64,000 nt of DNA from Bacteroidales bacterium (GCA_017461285.1 JAFTYS010000058.1:13813-77812), one strand, 5' to 3'; positions 15,819 through 26,040 are shown, counted from the first letter of the stretch. The notes: generated from the sequence alone by a model not told the origin. Numbers and translations: made by a program.

Positions 15819-17531
15819 ATGAGGAAGCTGTTTTTCATAACTGTTCTGCTTTTTTCAGTCACTCTGATGCTTGGCGCACAAGCGTCAAGACCTGTGCCCC
15901 ATGAAGTGGTCCAGGAAGGCAGGAAGACCCTCAATGTGTCGAGGGGAGTGGCTCTCATGGACCCGCATGGCCTCTTTTCCGATGCCTGCGGTTTCATTAA
16001 GCTGAAAGATAAGGGAACCTTTCTTTCCGTTGATTTCGGCTCTTCTGCGGCAGCTTCTGCAGGAGTGAGGGAAATACCGGGAGCCTACAGACTTGACATT
16101 ACATCGAAGGGCATTACTGTAATCGGATATGACGAGACCGGTGCATTCTACGGACTCCAGACCCTTCGCCAGATGGTGGAGACGTCTGAAGACAGGCGCA
16201 TTCCATGCTGTACCGTGAATGACTGGCCGGATGAGACCAGACGTGGATTCGTCGACAGTTTCCATGGCAGTGCATGGAGCCATTCTTTCCGTATCTCCAT
16301 GGCAGATCTTGCAGCGCGCCTCAAGATGAACGAATATGTATATGCACCGGAAAGCGACCCGTATGTTGCCGGTGAAGACTGGTATATGCCTTATCCTCAG
16401 GGCAATGCTGATGATCTGAAGGAACTTATGGAGGCATGCAGCCGTAACCGTGTCGTGTTTACATGGTGTGTCCGCCCCGATGCTGAGTTCGCCTGGAGTG
16501 ATACGGACTTCAGCCTCCTGCTTGGAAAGTTTGAGATGATGTACTTCATGGGAGTGCGCTCGTTCGGAGTGTTTTTCGATGACATTCCATATTTCGATGG
16601 TATCGAAGATAAGAAGCAGGAAATCATAAACAGGCTGAATTCTGAATTCATATCTAGGAAGAAAGGGGTAGGCCCTCTTCTTACTTCTCCTGAGGGATAT
16701 TATGTATCCGAATATGGTCAGGAATCTTTGAAATTAGGCCTGTACGGAATTGCCGACCGTGCGTGGAACGCGGATGCGTTCGATCCTATGTCGAGTCTGG
16801 AGTGGGCGGCAGGAGAGCTTGCTCCCGATGTTGCAGATGCATATGTGACCTATGCCATCCATTCTGATGTCTCGTCGAAGGCCTTTGCTATGGACGAATC
16901 CGCTTCTCTTGAGCTGATAGGTATAGAAAGATTTTCTGCTGATGAATACGACGCTCTGATGGAGGAATTCAGGAAAATAGAGAATGTCCCATCAGCTTTT
17001 TCCGCAACTTCAAGCAAAGCCCTCTATGACGATCTGAAGCCGTGGGCCGTCGAGTTCGGCAAGCTTGGCGCACGCTGCAGAAGAATATTGGAGTGCATAA
17101 CCCATTATCGTAGCGGAGATATCCCGGCCTTCTGGTCTACATATGCATCGAACCTCATGAGCGACGATGACAGAAATGCATATCTGGAACATCCTTCCGG
17201 CACTGCAAGGCTTCAGCCGTACTATGAGAGGATGATGAAGGTGCTGGCCGAAGCATTCGATAATGCATACAAGGATGCCGTAGGCTATACATTTATTCCA
17301 GGAGACGGAATACAGACTTATATCGCCCCTGATGAGGCGGCTTTGTGTCATCTCGTTCTCGATAATCCGCAGCAGAAGGAAGTCATAGTACGCCTGTCTG
17401 ACAGGAAAGGCAGGTATACGGCCGAGTTCTGCATCGAGACCTCGTATTTCGAATTCGAGATGAAGGAAGATGCCGTAAAGGTGGAAGTGATCGGTAATGT
17501 TCCGGTCTTTGAAACGGTTTTTGTAAAATAA
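15819..17531 (+). CDS. GH84 beta-N-acetylglucosaminidase
   Basis: A 570-aa secreted enzyme of the O-GlcNAcase/hyaluronidase-like family GH84, which removes beta-linked GlcNAc by substrate-assisted catalysis. The signal peptide [20 protein letters not shown] is followed by a GH20b-like N-domain to about residue 125 ([17 protein letters not shown]). The catalytic barrel begins at [15 protein letters not shown]. The catalytic Asp pair is in [11 protein letters not shown], matching the aspartates of Bacteroides GH84. It is shorter than the ~740-aa Bacteroides enzyme and seems to lack the last accessory domain. Substrates could be host glycoproteins or peptidoglycan-derived sugars. Confidence 0.9.
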   Translation: MRKLFFITVLLFSVTLMLGAQASRPVPHEVVQEGRKTLNVSRGVALMDPHGLFSDACGFIKLKDKGTFLSVDFGSSAAASAGVREIPGAYRLDITSKGITVIGYDETGAFYGLQTLRQMVETSEDRRIPCCTVNDWPDETRRGFVDSFHGSAWSHSFRISMADLAARLKMNEYVYAPESDPYVAGEDWYMPYPQGNADDLKELMEACSRNRVVFTWCVRPDAEFAWSDTDFSLLLGKFEMMYFMGVRSFGVFFDDIPYFDGIEDKKQEIINRLNSEFISRKKGVGPLLTSPEGYYVSEYGQESLKLGLYGIADRAWNADAFDPMSSLEWAAGELAPDVADAYVTYAIHSDVSSKAFAMDESASLELIGIERFSADEYDALMEEFRKIENVPSAFSATSSKALYDDLKPWAVEFGKLGARCRRILECITHYRSGDIPAFWSTYASNLMSDDDRNAYLEHPSGTARLQPYYERMMKVLAEAFDNAYKDAVGYTFIPGDGIQTYIAPDEAALCHLVLDNPQQKEVIVRLSDRKGRYTAEFCIETSYFEFEMKEDAVKVEVIGNVPVFETVFVK

Positions 17532-17545
17532 AGTTAAACAGACAT

Positions 17546-18661
17546 ATGGGAAAGATCATTTTGACAGGAGACCGTCCGACGGGAAAGCTTCACCTCGGAC
17601 ATTATGTGGGATCGCTCAGAAGGCGTGTAGAACTTCAGAATTCAGGCGAATATGAGAAGATCTTCATCATGATTGCCGATGCTCAGGCTCTCACAGATAA
17701 CGCTGACAACCCGGAAAAGGTTCGTCAGAACATCATTGAAGTGGCACTTGATTATCTTTCTGCCGGACTTGATCCGGAGAAGGTCACTATATTCATCCAG
17801 TCTCAGGTTCCTGAGCTGTGTGAGCTTGCTTTCTATTACATGAACCTCGTTACAGTGCAGAGGCTTCAGCGCAATCCTACCGTGAAGCAGGAAATCGTCC
17901 TCAGGGGATTCTCGGACAGCGAGGAAGAGGAGAACCAGAACAGGAAGGGAATTCCTGTAGGCTTCTTCACCTATCCTATCAGCCAGGCTTCCGACATCAC
18001 AGCATTCCGTGCAACTACTGTCCCAGTAGGCGTTGACCAGGCTCCTATGATCGAACAGACCCGCGAGATCGTGCATAAGTTCAATGCCGTATATGGCGAG
18101 ACTCTCGTGATGCCTGAAATGATGCTTCCTGAAAACGCGACTTGCTGCCGTCTTCCCGGTACTGACGGAAAGGCGAAGATGAGCAAGTCCCTGGGCAACT
18201 GCATCTATCTTTCCGACACATCAAAAGAGATAAAGAAGAAGGTGAACAGCATGTATACAGACCCTGAACATCTTCAGATAACCGATCCCGGACATGTAGA
18301 GGGCAACGTTGTCTTCACATATCTTGATGCATTCAGCACTCCTGAGCATTTCGCCCGGTTCCTGCCTGAATATGAGAACCTTGACCAGATGAAGGACCAT
18401 TACCGCAGGGGAGGACTTGGAGACGGAACATGCAAGAAGTTCCTCTTCAATATAATGGAGTCGATGCTCCAGCCGATCCGTGAGAGAAGAGCTCATTATG
18501 AGCAGAACATCCCTCAGGTATATGAGATTCTCCGAAAGGGTTCAGAAGTTGCGCGTGCTGAGGCTGCAAGGACGCTTGCAGACGTCCGCAAGGCGATGAA
18601 GATCGATTATTTCGACGATGCCGAACTGATTGCAGAACACACAAGGAAGTTCCAGAAATAA
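17546..18661 (+). CDS. trpS: Tryptophanyl-tRNA synthetase
   Basis: A 371-aa class Ic synthetase that charges tRNA-Trp. It has the HIGH-type motif in [11 protein letters not shown], the tryptophan-pocket region [23 protein letters not shown] and the KMSKS loop ([10 protein letters not shown]). It is a little longer than the compact bacterial form (about 330 aa) because of an insertion near [16 protein letters not shown], which is known in Bacteroidota and clostridial versions. It starts 14 bases after the GH84 gene and ends in a strong terminator. Confidence 0.95.
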   Translation: MGKIILTGDRPTGKLHLGHYVGSLRRRVELQNSGEYEKIFIMIADAQALTDNADNPEKVRQNIIEVALDYLSAGLDPEKVTIFIQSQVPELCELAFYYMNLVTVQRLQRNPTVKQEIVLRGFSDSEEEENQNRKGIPVGFFTYPISQASDITAFRATTVPVGVDQAPMIEQTREIVHKFNAVYGETLVMPEMMLPENATCCRLPGTDGKAKMSKSLGNCIYLSDTSKEIKKKVNSMYTDPEHLQITDPGHVEGNVVFTYLDAFSTPEHFARFLPEYENLDQMKDHYRRGGLGDGTCKKFLFNIMESMLQPIRERRAHYEQNIPQVYEILRKGSEVARAEAARTLADVRKAMKIDYFDDAELIAEHTRKFQK

Positions 18662-18662
18662 C

Positions 18663-18691
18663 AAAAGCCTCCGCAAGGAGGCTTTTTCTTT
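18663..18691 (+). terminator. Rho-independent terminator of trpS
   Basis: AGCCTCC and GGAGGCT pair around a GCAA tetraloop, flanked by AAAA and TTTTT. It could also work for the converging Dabb gene. Confidence 0.88.
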
Positions 18692-18709
18692 CTGAATGTA
18701 AATCAGATC

Positions 18710-19009
18710 CTATCTTTCGTACTCGACCTTGGCGCGTACTTCCGCGATTGTCTTTACGTACTGTATCACGTTGTCCCTCAAGGTGTCTGCCTTGTAAGCC
18801 GCGAGAGCTTCCCATGAATCGAAGTCTGCAAGCATCACTGCGTCGTATGAAGTCTTTCCTTCGTTACGGTTTACACCTACTTCGATGCTTTTAAGGCCAG
18901 GCACGAGTCCCAGGAGGGACTCATATTTTTCCTTGACGTCTTCAGCGAGTTCTTTAGAAGTCTTGCCATCTGATGGCTTGAACTTCCACATTACACAATA
19001 TCTTACCAT
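18710..19009 (-). CDS. Dabb-domain (stress-responsive A/B barrel) protein
   Basis: A 99-aa single-domain dimeric alpha/beta barrel. The family pattern is MVRYCVMWKFKP, LLGLVPGLKSIEVGVN, YDAVMLADFDSWEALAAY and HxxV-like VIQYVKTIAEVRA. Members bind small ligands, and a few are enzymes, but most, including this one, have no assigned reaction. It converges on trpS and sits alone between terminator and repeat region. Confidence 0.88.
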   Translation of the reverse strand: MVRYCVMWKFKPSDGKTSKELAEDVKEKYESLLGLVPGLKSIEVGVNRNEGKTSYDAVMLADFDSWEALAAYKADTLRDNVIQYVKTIAEVRAKVEYER

Positions 19010-19111
19010 ATCAGTTTAGTGTTTAAGTGTTCATATTCGTGGACTAATTTAGCAATAAATAACGAGACTGCCAAAAAAGATTCACATCTTTGTTAAAAAC
19101 CTGTCAATATG

Positions 19112-19163
19112 AACAAATTCCCGTCATTCTGAACGAAGTGAAGAATCTTTTATTAAATTTGTT
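19112..19163. repeat. Imperfect palindromic dispersed repeat, copy B
   Basis: GTCATTCTGAACGAAGTG with AAGAATCT (19123-19148) is the reverse-oriented relative of the repeat at 132-167. It is framed by AACAAATT (19112-19119) and AATTTGTT (19156-19163), which pair as an outer stem. It occupies most of the 177-base gap between the Dabb gene and the polysaccharide cluster. Confidence 0.65.
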
Positions 19164-19186
19164 GATTCTATCAATGTCGGCTGCAA

Positions 19187-20713
19187 ATGGACCGGAACAG
19201 CAGAAATACGAGGCGGATAGCGAAGAACACCCTGATGCTTTATGTCAGGATGCTTGTCCTCATGCTTGTCGGTCTGTATACTTCCCGGGTCGTCCTGGCG
19301 GCGCTAGGAGAAAACGACTTCGGAATATATGATGTCGTCGGCGGTGTTGTGGCGATGTTTGCCATCATTTCCGGCGCCTTGAATTCAGCCGTGACCAGGT
19401 TCATCACTTTCGAGATGGGTAAAGGTGAAGACGGACGACTGAACAAGGTCTATTCGACAGCTGTGATCATTCAGCTTGCCTTGGCTGCAATTGTGGTTGT
19501 CCTTGCCGAGCCTGTCGGACTTTGGTTCATCCAGAACAAGATGACCATAGATCCGGAAAGAATACCGGCTGCGGTCATGGTCCTGCATTTCTCCCTGGCA
19601 TCCTTCGTGATAAACCTGATGAGCGTGCCGCAGATGGCTTCCATTACCGCGCATGAGAAGATGTCTGCCTATGCATATATAGGCCTTCTTGACGGGGTTC
19701 TCCGTCTTGGCGTTGCCTTCCTCATTTCACGTTCTTCTTCCGACAGGCTGGTCATGTATGCGGCATTGATGATGGCTTCGGTTCTTGTCGTAAGGCTGGC
19801 ATACGGTCTGTATTGCAGGAAGCACTTTCCTGAATGTCGCTTCCGCAGGGTCAGAGACCTGTCGCTGATAAAGGAGATGTTCTCTTTCGCAGGATGGAAC
19901 TTCATCGGAGTATCGTCCGGAGTTCTCCGGGACCAGGGAGGAAAGATCCTGATCAACCTTTTTGCCGGAACAGCAGTGAATGCGGCAAGGGGAGTGGCGA
20001 TGCAGCTTAACGGAGCTGTCCAGGGTTTCGTGACCAATTTCATGACTGCCGTCAATCCGCAGATAACGAAGTCATATGCTTCCGGAGATCATGATTACAT
20101 GTTCTATCTGATATCCAAGTCTTCAAGGATGTCTTATTATCTGCTTTTCATTCTCGCCCTGCCGGTACTGTTCAATACTGAATACATACTGGACCTGTGG
20201 CTGAAGGATGTGCCCGAACATTCGGCGCTTTTCGTCCAGCTGTTTCTGGTCTATACGCTAAGCGAATCTTTGTCGACTCCTCTGATTACCGCCCAGCTTG
20301 CGACTGGAAACATCCGCAACTATCAGCTGGTTGTCGGAGGCCTTCAGCTTCTGAATATCCCGGTCTCATATGCCTTTCTAAAGTTTGGTGCCATGCCGGA
20401 GGTTACTGTAATGGTGGCGATAGCAATTTCCCAGATATGTCTTTTTGCGCGTCTTTTCATGCTGAAAGGAATGATAGCCCTTCCGTCTGGAGAATTTATC
20501 AGGAAGGTATATCTGAATGTCGTTGGCGTCACGGGATTGTCGCTTATACTTCCTCTGGCGGTATGCAGGTTTCTGCCTGTGGGATTCCCTGGGTTTCTGG
20601 CAAGCGCGGCGATATGCATGTTCTCCGCCGGCATCTCGATACTGGCTGCAGGACTTTCGCGCGGAGAACGCAGTGAGCTCTTATCCATGTTAAACAAAAC
20701 GATCAGGCGATGA
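19187..20713 (+). CDS. Polysaccharide flippase (Wzx-like, MATE/MOP superfamily)
   Basis: A 508-aa membrane protein with about 14 helices, of the polysaccharide-transport family. It flips lipid-linked sugar repeats across the inner membrane. Hints are KNTLMLYVRMLVLMLVGLYTSRVVLAALGENDFGIYD-type N-terminus, the FSFAGWNFIG segment before the second half, and LFNTEYILDLWL. It is the first gene of five overlapping genes, all on the plus strand, encoding surface-sugar assembly. The start ATG lacks a clear ribosome site; the repeat just upstream could influence expression. Confidence 0.85.
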   Translation: MDRNSRNTRRIAKNTLMLYVRMLVLMLVGLYTSRVVLAALGENDFGIYDVVGGVVAMFAIISGALNSAVTRFITFEMGKGEDGRLNKVYSTAVIIQLALAAIVVVLAEPVGLWFIQNKMTIDPERIPAAVMVLHFSLASFVINLMSVPQMASITAHEKMSAYAYIGLLDGVLRLGVAFLISRSSSDRLVMYAALMMASVLVVRLAYGLYCRKHFPECRFRRVRDLSLIKEMFSFAGWNFIGVSSGVLRDQGGKILINLFAGTAVNAARGVAMQLNGAVQGFVTNFMTAVNPQITKSYASGDHDYMFYLISKSSRMSYYLLFILALPVLFNTEYILDLWLKDVPEHSALFVQLFLVYTLSESLSTPLITAQLATGNIRNYQLVVGGLQLLNIPVSYAFLKFGAMPEVTVMVAIAISQICLFARLFMLKGMIALPSGEFIRKVYLNVVGVTGLSLILPLAVCRFLPVGFPGFLASAAICMFSAGISILAAGLSRGERSELLSMLNKTIRR

Positions 20714-21858
20714 TTAGGATTACAGACAGATCGAAATGCTCCGGATGTACGGCCTGCTTTGCCGTGTGTCCGCATAAGGCCATTTCCATGGAGCCTGACC
20801 GTCTTGGATTCAAGTATCCCGAGGTCGACATGGACAGATGCACGGACTGCGGGCTGTGCGAGAACATATGTCCTTTTTCTGAAGCCAGGCATAAGACCGA
20901 TGCTCCTGCTGCCAAAGCAGTGAGGAACCGCGATGACGAAAGGCTTATGGGAAGCAGAAGCGGTGGGGTTTTCCCTGTTCTTGCATCATACGTCCTGTCT
21001 GAAGGAGGAACCGTTTACGGGGCCGCGTTTGATGAAGGATCCCGTGTCCTTCATAAGCGGGCGGAGACTATGGATGAGGCCGACGCTTTCAGAGGCAGCA
21101 AATACGTCCAGAGCGATATGGGAACCATGTTCTCCAACGTGCTTGCGGATCTTAAGGAAGGACGTCATGTGCTGTTTACCGGTACTCCATGCCAGGTTCA
21201 TGGACTTTCTTCATATGTTCCTATGAAGTACAGGGACAGGCTTCTGCTTGCTGATATCGTCTGTCACGGGGTTCCGTCTCCATATGTGTGGCGCGACTAT
21301 GTGGAATATCAGGAAAAACGTGTCGGAGGCAGGATTGATGAAGTGTCTTTCAGAGATAAGAAGACCTACGGATGGGCCGCTCACAAGGAGACATATCTGT
21401 CAGGAGGCAGGCTCTATACGGATACATCATTCACCCATCTTTTCTACCGGCATATAATGCTGAGACCGTCTTGCTCGGTCTGTCCGTATGCTGACGTTTC
21501 CCGCGTGTCGGACATCACTCTTGCCGATTTCTGGGGCTGGCAGAAGGCAGTTCCGGGATTCAATGATGACGACAAGGGAGTGTCCCTGGTTCTGGTCAAT
21601 ACCCCGAAAGGAAATGAAGTGCTGGAAAAGTGCCGGGACAGCTTCGAAATTCGCGATGTCGCTCTTTCGGATGCACTCCAGCCGAATCTTCAGCATCCGT
21701 CCGTGCCGGACAAGGATGCTGCCCGATTCGAAAGAGACTATGCTTCCAAGGGACTGGGATATGTGCTGAAACGCTACGGTGACCAGGGATGGCGCTACAA
21801 GCTGTATACTCTATATATGAACACTAAAAGGAGGATCAGAAGATGGCTGCAAAAATAG
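20710..21858 (+). CDS. FrhB-like 4Fe-4S protein of polysaccharide locus
   Basis: A 382-aa protein. An N-terminal double ferredoxin domain contains two CxxCxxCxxxC clusters (CSGCTACFAVCP and CTDCGLCENICP). It is followed by the coenzyme-F420-hydrogenase beta-subunit N- and C-domains (GSRSGGVFPVLASYVLSEGG; LFTGTPCQVHGL; LADFWGWQK). F420 itself is unlikely in this phylum. Such proteins repeatedly accompany pyruvyl transferases in capsule loci and are thought to perform a redox or pyruvyl-related step that is not biochemically defined. It overlaps both neighbours by 4 and 16 bases. Confidence 0.85.
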   Translation: MIRITDRSKCSGCTACFAVCPHKAISMEPDRLGFKYPEVDMDRCTDCGLCENICPFSEARHKTDAPAAKAVRNRDDERLMGSRSGGVFPVLASYVLSEGGTVYGAAFDEGSRVLHKRAETMDEADAFRGSKYVQSDMGTMFSNVLADLKEGRHVLFTGTPCQVHGLSSYVPMKYRDRLLLADIVCHGVPSPYVWRDYVEYQEKRVGGRIDEVSFRDKKTYGWAAHKETYLSGGRLYTDTSFTHLFYRHIMLRPSCSVCPYADVSRVSDITLADFWGWQKAVPGFNDDDKGVSLVLVNTPKGNEVLEKCRDSFEIRDVALSDALQPNLQHPSVPDKDAARFERDYASKGLGYVLKRYGDQGWRYKLYTLYMNTKRRIRRWLQK

Positions 21859-22952
21859 GAATACTCACATTTCACTGCGCCCACAATTATGGTGCTGTGC
21901 TGCAGGCCTATGCTACGCAGATGCTTCTGGCCGATGCGGGGTATGAGGCAGAAGTGATAGACTACAGACCGGCTTATCTGGTCAGACCATATAGACGTTT
22001 TGCCTTTTCACGGTTCATAGGAAAGGATTTGATATCCACCTTGAGGCATATGACATCTGAAACACTGATGGTTCCGTTGCGTATTTCGCGCTATTCAGCC
22101 TTCGAATCCTTCATTTCCGCTAATCTCAGGCTTTCGGAAAGAACCGTTCCGGGCGAAATGGCGCGGAGATATGATGTTGTGCTCATCGGCAGCGACCAGG
22201 TGTGGAACAGAAAGATTACAGGAGGCTCTTTCGACGGAATGTACTTTGGAGAATCCGACATTTCCAAGAGATATGTTGCTGACGCAGTAAGTATGGAGTC
22301 TGATGTCCTTTCTGCTGAAGATGCCTCATATATAAAGGACCATCTGGGCCGTTTCTCTGCGCTCAGTGTCAGGGAATCGCATCTTGCGACCCTTCTTCAG
22401 GAAAAATGCGGATGCAGGGCAGAGCATATACTCGATCCGGTCGCTCAGGTCCGGCCGCAGGTATGGAGTGAACTTGCCCGACCTTCCGGACAGAAGAAGC
22501 CTTATGTACTGGTATATCGTCTGCGTGACCACGAAAGCATTGACACCTTTGTCAGGAAGACGGCAGACAGGCTTGGTGCGGAAGTGATAGAGGTCACTCC
22601 TTTCCCTGACGGGCGCAAGCTGTTCAAGGCCAGGCAGGCTGTGGCTGTGGAAGACTTCCTGGGTTTGATTGCCGGTGCATCATATGTTGTGACGACATCA
22701 TATCATGCGATGCTTTTCTCCGTCATTTTCGCCCGTCCTTTCACATGCTTCCGCTTCGGCGACGGCCGCGACACACGTCAGGAGTCCTTCCTGAAGTCTG
22801 TCGGACTGGAGGACAGGATGATTCCGGTCGGCGGTATGGATGTCCCGGCGGATCTTTCCTGTGACTTTACACAGGCGGCGTTACGCCTGGATGCATTGCG
22901 GAAACGTTCGTCAGATTTTATATTGAATTCATTGAAAGAAAGTTATGAATAA
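21843..22952 (+). CDS. Polysaccharide pyruvyl transferase family protein
   Basis: A 369-aa protein of the CsaB/WcaK-like family that adds ketal pyruvate from phosphoenolpyruvate to sugars. The N-terminal IGILTFHCAHNYGAVLQAYA is the family hallmark. YDVVLIGSDQVWN and the C-terminal VVTTSYHAMLFSVIFARPF complete the GT-B-like fold. The tail RKRSSDFILNSL is ordinary. It overlaps the FrhB-like gene and the following glycosyltransferase gene by 16 and 8 bases, so strict co-translation is expected. Pyruvylation of the exported glycan is inferred from context. Confidence 0.88.
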   Translation: MAAKIGILTFHCAHNYGAVLQAYATQMLLADAGYEAEVIDYRPAYLVRPYRRFAFSRFIGKDLISTLRHMTSETLMVPLRISRYSAFESFISANLRLSERTVPGEMARRYDVVLIGSDQVWNRKITGGSFDGMYFGESDISKRYVADAVSMESDVLSAEDASYIKDHLGRFSALSVRESHLATLLQEKCGCRAEHILDPVAQVRPQVWSELARPSGQKKPYVLVYRLRDHESIDTFVRKTADRLGAEVIEVTPFPDGRKLFKARQAVAVEDFLGLIAGASYVVTTSYHAMLFSVIFARPFTCFRFGDGRDTRQESFLKSVGLEDRMIPVGGMDVPADLSCDFTQAALRLDALRKRSSDFILNSLKESYE

Positions 22953-23964
22953 GTGCAGACTGAGCATAATTGTTCCCGTGTATAATGCGGAGGATTATCT
23001 GGACAGGTGTCTTGTAAGTATCCTGGAACAGGACTTCTCATCATATGAGGTAATACTTGTCGATGACGGGAGCACCGATTCGTCCCCGTTGATATGTGAC
23101 AGGTATTCTGCTACGGACCCGCGTTTCAGGACCATTCACAAGGAGAACGGAGGTGTGAGCTCGGCAAGGAATTCCGGACTTGACCTTGCGAAAGGGGAGT
23201 ACGTCATGTTTGTCGATTCCGATGATGCCCTTATCCCTGATTCCTTGGAAATGCTGTTCGAGCACATGACGGGCCAGGACTTTGCTGTCGGAGGCTATAC
23301 CGTCTATATCGAAGGAGTCCCGGGAAAGGAAGTCCTGCCAAAGAGAAGCGCTGTCTTCAAGGGAGAAGACATGAATATCTTCTACGACGAGAACATAAGG
23401 CGGAACTGCGAAATGCTTGACGCGCCATGGTCGAAGATTTTCCGCCGCAAGACGATAGGAGACCTCCGTTTCTGCGAGGACCTCAGTTATGCCGAAGACA
23501 AGCTGTTCGTGTTCTCGTTCCTTGCGCGCTGCAACTCTGCCTATGCGTGCTCCGTCCCTGTATATGCCTATCATGTAAGGGCAGGCTCTCTTGGAAGCGA
23601 CATCAGGTCGGACCGCCACCTGATGCAGCTTCGCCGTTTCCTGCCAGCATATGCAGAGGTTCTTGGCGCCCTTTCCGAAAGATATCCTTCAAATCAGAAG
23701 GTTAATTCACTGTACCATAAGGATATAGTCGGCAGATATTTATGCAGGATTCTTGATGTGTTCTTGAGGAGAAAGACAGCGATGCTGACAGAGGATTACC
23801 TGGAATGGGTCTATAACATGATGGAAAAGGACGATGCTCTGGGTCTGTTTTCGGTGCGTGCAGGCCAGGTCTTCAATATACTGCTCCATAAGATCGGAAA
23901 CGTGAAGTTCTCCATCAGGACATACGGATTCTGCTCACGCGTGGTTTCATTATTCAAGAAGTGA
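22945..23964 (+). CDS. Glycosyltransferase family 2
   Basis: A 339-aa GT-A enzyme. LSIIVPVYNAEDYLDRCL, the UDP-binding VDDGSTDSSP, GGVSSARNSGLDLA and the metal-binding VDSDDALI are the classic GT2 sequence. The C-terminal half (YAEDKLFVFSFLARC) resembles EpsJ/H-type enzymes, while the specificity is unknown. It acts on the cytoplasmic face on a lipid-linked acceptor. It overlaps neighbours on both sides (8 and 4 bases). Confidence 0.9.
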   Translation: MNKCRLSIIVPVYNAEDYLDRCLVSILEQDFSSYEVILVDDGSTDSSPLICDRYSATDPRFRTIHKENGGVSSARNSGLDLAKGEYVMFVDSDDALIPDSLEMLFEHMTGQDFAVGGYTVYIEGVPGKEVLPKRSAVFKGEDMNIFYDENIRRNCEMLDAPWSKIFRRKTIGDLRFCEDLSYAEDKLFVFSFLARCNSAYACSVPVYAYHVRAGSLGSDIRSDRHLMQLRRFLPAYAEVLGALSERYPSNQKVNSLYHKDIVGRYLCRILDVFLRRKTAMLTEDYLEWVYNMMEKDDALGLFSVRAGQVFNILLHKIGNVKFSIRTYGFCSRVVSLFKK

Positions 23965-25136
23965 TTATGCTCAAGCTTGCTGCCATATTCGAGAGTTCCC
24001 CATTCGACAGAAAGGGCCTGTTCAACGCTGCTCACGAACGGATAAGACATCTGGTCGGGACCGGCAGATGTGTCGTCGATGCCTATTGCATACACAGCTG
24101 GGATACGGCCTTTACGCGGAAAGTCCGTCATACTCCTGAAGTTCCGCGAAAAGATGAAGTCATCGTGGATGGAATCACCTATCGTATTCTATGGTATGAT
24201 TTCTCGATCCTTGACCATGTTACCGTGGAGTTTCTTCATAGAAGACCTCTTCTTTTCAGCCGTTTCACGAAAAGATCCATGTCGCTGTTCAAGGGATATG
24301 ACGCTATCCTTGCCCATTCCTTCGCAGGTGGCCTTTTTGCTATGGAAGCATCTGATACATACGGTATTCCGTATTTCATGACATGGCATGGTTCGGACAT
24401 ACATACCCATCCCTTGAAGAATTCTCTAGTGATGGAATATACCCGAAAGGTGATGAAGCGAGCCAGATACAATTTCTTTGTAAGCGAAGCTCTTCTGGAA
24501 GCATCACATAGGATATGTGATGATGTTCCAAAGACAGTCCTGTATAATGGAGTCTCCGAGGATTTCATACGATATGATGATGGTATCAGGAATGAACTTA
24601 GGGCGAAATATTCCCTAGATCCCGGGACAAAGGTGGTGGCGTTCGCAGGAAGCCTGGTTTCGGTAAAGAATCCAGACATGCTCCAGCCGCTCTTCCATGA
24701 GATACGCAGACAATACGAAGGACCTCTGAAATATTGGGTCATAGGAGACGGAAAGGTCCGCCATCAGGTCGAGCCTGGACTGATGTCCGATCCGACGATC
24801 GATGTGGTCATGTGGGGCAACATACCTTCTGATCAGATGCCGCAGATGATGAACTGTATTGATGTGCTCGTGCTTCCGAGCCGCAACGAAGGTCTGCCTC
24901 TGGTATGTGCGGAGGCCATAAGATGCGGCGCATATGCGGTCGGTGCCGATGTCGGTGGGGTTGCGGAAGTCGTAGGAAAAGATAATGCCATACCTCATGG
25001 AGACGGTTTCATCGTATCCATGGCGTCAAAGGTCGTGTCCGTACTGAATGACGGGGGAGAGCAGAAAGTTCCTGATCATCTGGACTGGAGGACGACTGCA
25101 GAAAAGGAGATGTCTGTCATCCTATCCAGCTGCTGA
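23961..25136 (+). CDS. Glycosyltransferase family 4
   Basis: A 391-aa GT-B enzyme. The acceptor half has AHSFAGGLFAMEAS and FMTWHGSDIHTHP. The donor half has VVAFAGSLVSVKNPDML and VIGDGKVR. The EX7E-type motif lies in VLPSRNEGLPLVCAEAIRCG. It is the last gene of the polysaccharide cluster, overlapping the GT2 gene by 4 bases; an ATG at 23967 is an alternative start. Its 3' end overlaps the convergent hydrolase gene by 20 bases. No glycosyl-phosphate transferase or polymerase lies in the cluster, so the pathway must draw on genes elsewhere. Confidence 0.9.
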   Translation: MIMLKLAAIFESSPFDRKGLFNAAHERIRHLVGTGRCVVDAYCIHSWDTAFTRKVRHTPEVPRKDEVIVDGITYRILWYDFSILDHVTVEFLHRRPLLFSRFTKRSMSLFKGYDAILAHSFAGGLFAMEASDTYGIPYFMTWHGSDIHTHPLKNSLVMEYTRKVMKRARYNFFVSEALLEASHRICDDVPKTVLYNGVSEDFIRYDDGIRNELRAKYSLDPGTKVVAFAGSLVSVKNPDMLQPLFHEIRRQYEGPLKYWVIGDGKVRHQVEPGLMSDPTIDVVMWGNIPSDQMPQMMNCIDVLVLPSRNEGLPLVCAEAIRCGAYAVGADVGGVAEVVGKDNAIPHGDGFIVSMASKVVSVLNDGGEQKVPDHLDWRTTAEKEMSVILSSC

Positions 25137-26040
25137 ACTTCTCCAGCAGGTCGTTCCATACCGTTTCCTTCTGCCTCTCGTTGAGGATTTCGTGCCTCAT
25201 GCCGTTATATGCGTGAGACTTCACGTTGCTGTATCCGACAGTTCTCATGCAGTCTGTCGCATTGATGAAGTCTTTGTAGCTCGTGATGCATGGATCGTCT
25301 GTTCCGGCGATGAACAGTATCGGCATTTCAGGCTTTGATACCTTCCATTCGCCAAGGTCATAGCAGTCCTTCATGAGGTTGAACAGGCCGATGAAGCCGT
25401 TAGCTGTGAACATGTATCCGCATAAAGGATCGGCATTGTACATGTCTACGACTGTCTTGTCTGTCGAAAGCCATGCGTTCGGACCTTCGCTTTCAAACTT
25501 CTTGTTGAATCCCTCGAACGCCATCTTGTGGATCAGACCCGGGCGATGCCTGTTGCCTTTGATTGAACCGATCAGGCGGGTCAGCATGAGTCCGGCTCCT
25601 GTCGCCGGGTTCTTGCTAGGGCTTCCGCATACCACCAGTCCGTCTATAAGGTCGTCGAACCTCTTCGCGAAGCAGCGTACGGCAAGAGAGCCCATGCTGT
25701 GGCCGAACAGGAATACAGGCTTTTCCGGGAACATCCCTTTGGCCATTCCGTTGACCACGAATATGTCGGCGACGATTCCTTCCCACCCGCTGCTGTAGAA
25801 GTATCCGAGGTCTTCCGGGGCCTTTACGGATTTTCCGTGTCCTCTGTGGTCGTGGATGATGCATGCGAAGCCTTTGCCGCACAGGAACTCCATGAACGGA
25901 ACATATCTTTCCTTGTATTCGCACATGCCGTGGACGAGCTGTATTACAGCCTTGGGATCTTCAGCCTCTGGAGTGCAGACGAGGACATTAAGGTCTACTT
26001 CGTCATAATGGGAACGTATCCTGTATTCTGTGGCCTTCAT
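25117..26040 (-). CDS. Alpha/beta hydrolase (monoacylglycerol lipase-like)
   Basis: A 307-aa serine hydrolase. The nucleophile elbow is GHSMGSLAV (family GxSxG), the oxyanion region is QLVHGMCEYKERYVP, and the acid/His pair is likely in FIAGTDDP and YNGMRHEILNE. This is the pattern of YtpA/monoacylglycerol-lipase-like enzymes of subfamily Hydrolase_4. There is no signal peptide, so it should act in the cytoplasm on lysolipids or short esters. It lies 13 bases after the RluA gene on the same strand. Confidence 0.9.
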   Translation of the reverse strand: MKATEYRIRSHYDEVDLNVLVCTPEAEDPKAVIQLVHGMCEYKERYVPFMEFLCGKGFACIIHDHRGHGKSVKAPEDLGYFYSSGWEGIVADIFVVNGMAKGMFPEKPVFLFGHSMGSLAVRCFAKRFDDLIDGLVVCGSPSKNPATGAGLMLTRLIGSIKGNRHRPGLIHKMAFEGFNKKFESEGPNAWLSTDKTVVDMYNADPLCGYMFTANGFIGLFNLMKDCYDLGEWKVSKPEMPILFIAGTDDPCITSYKDFINATDCMRTVGYSNVKSHAYNGMRHEILNERQKETVWNDLLEKFSSWIG

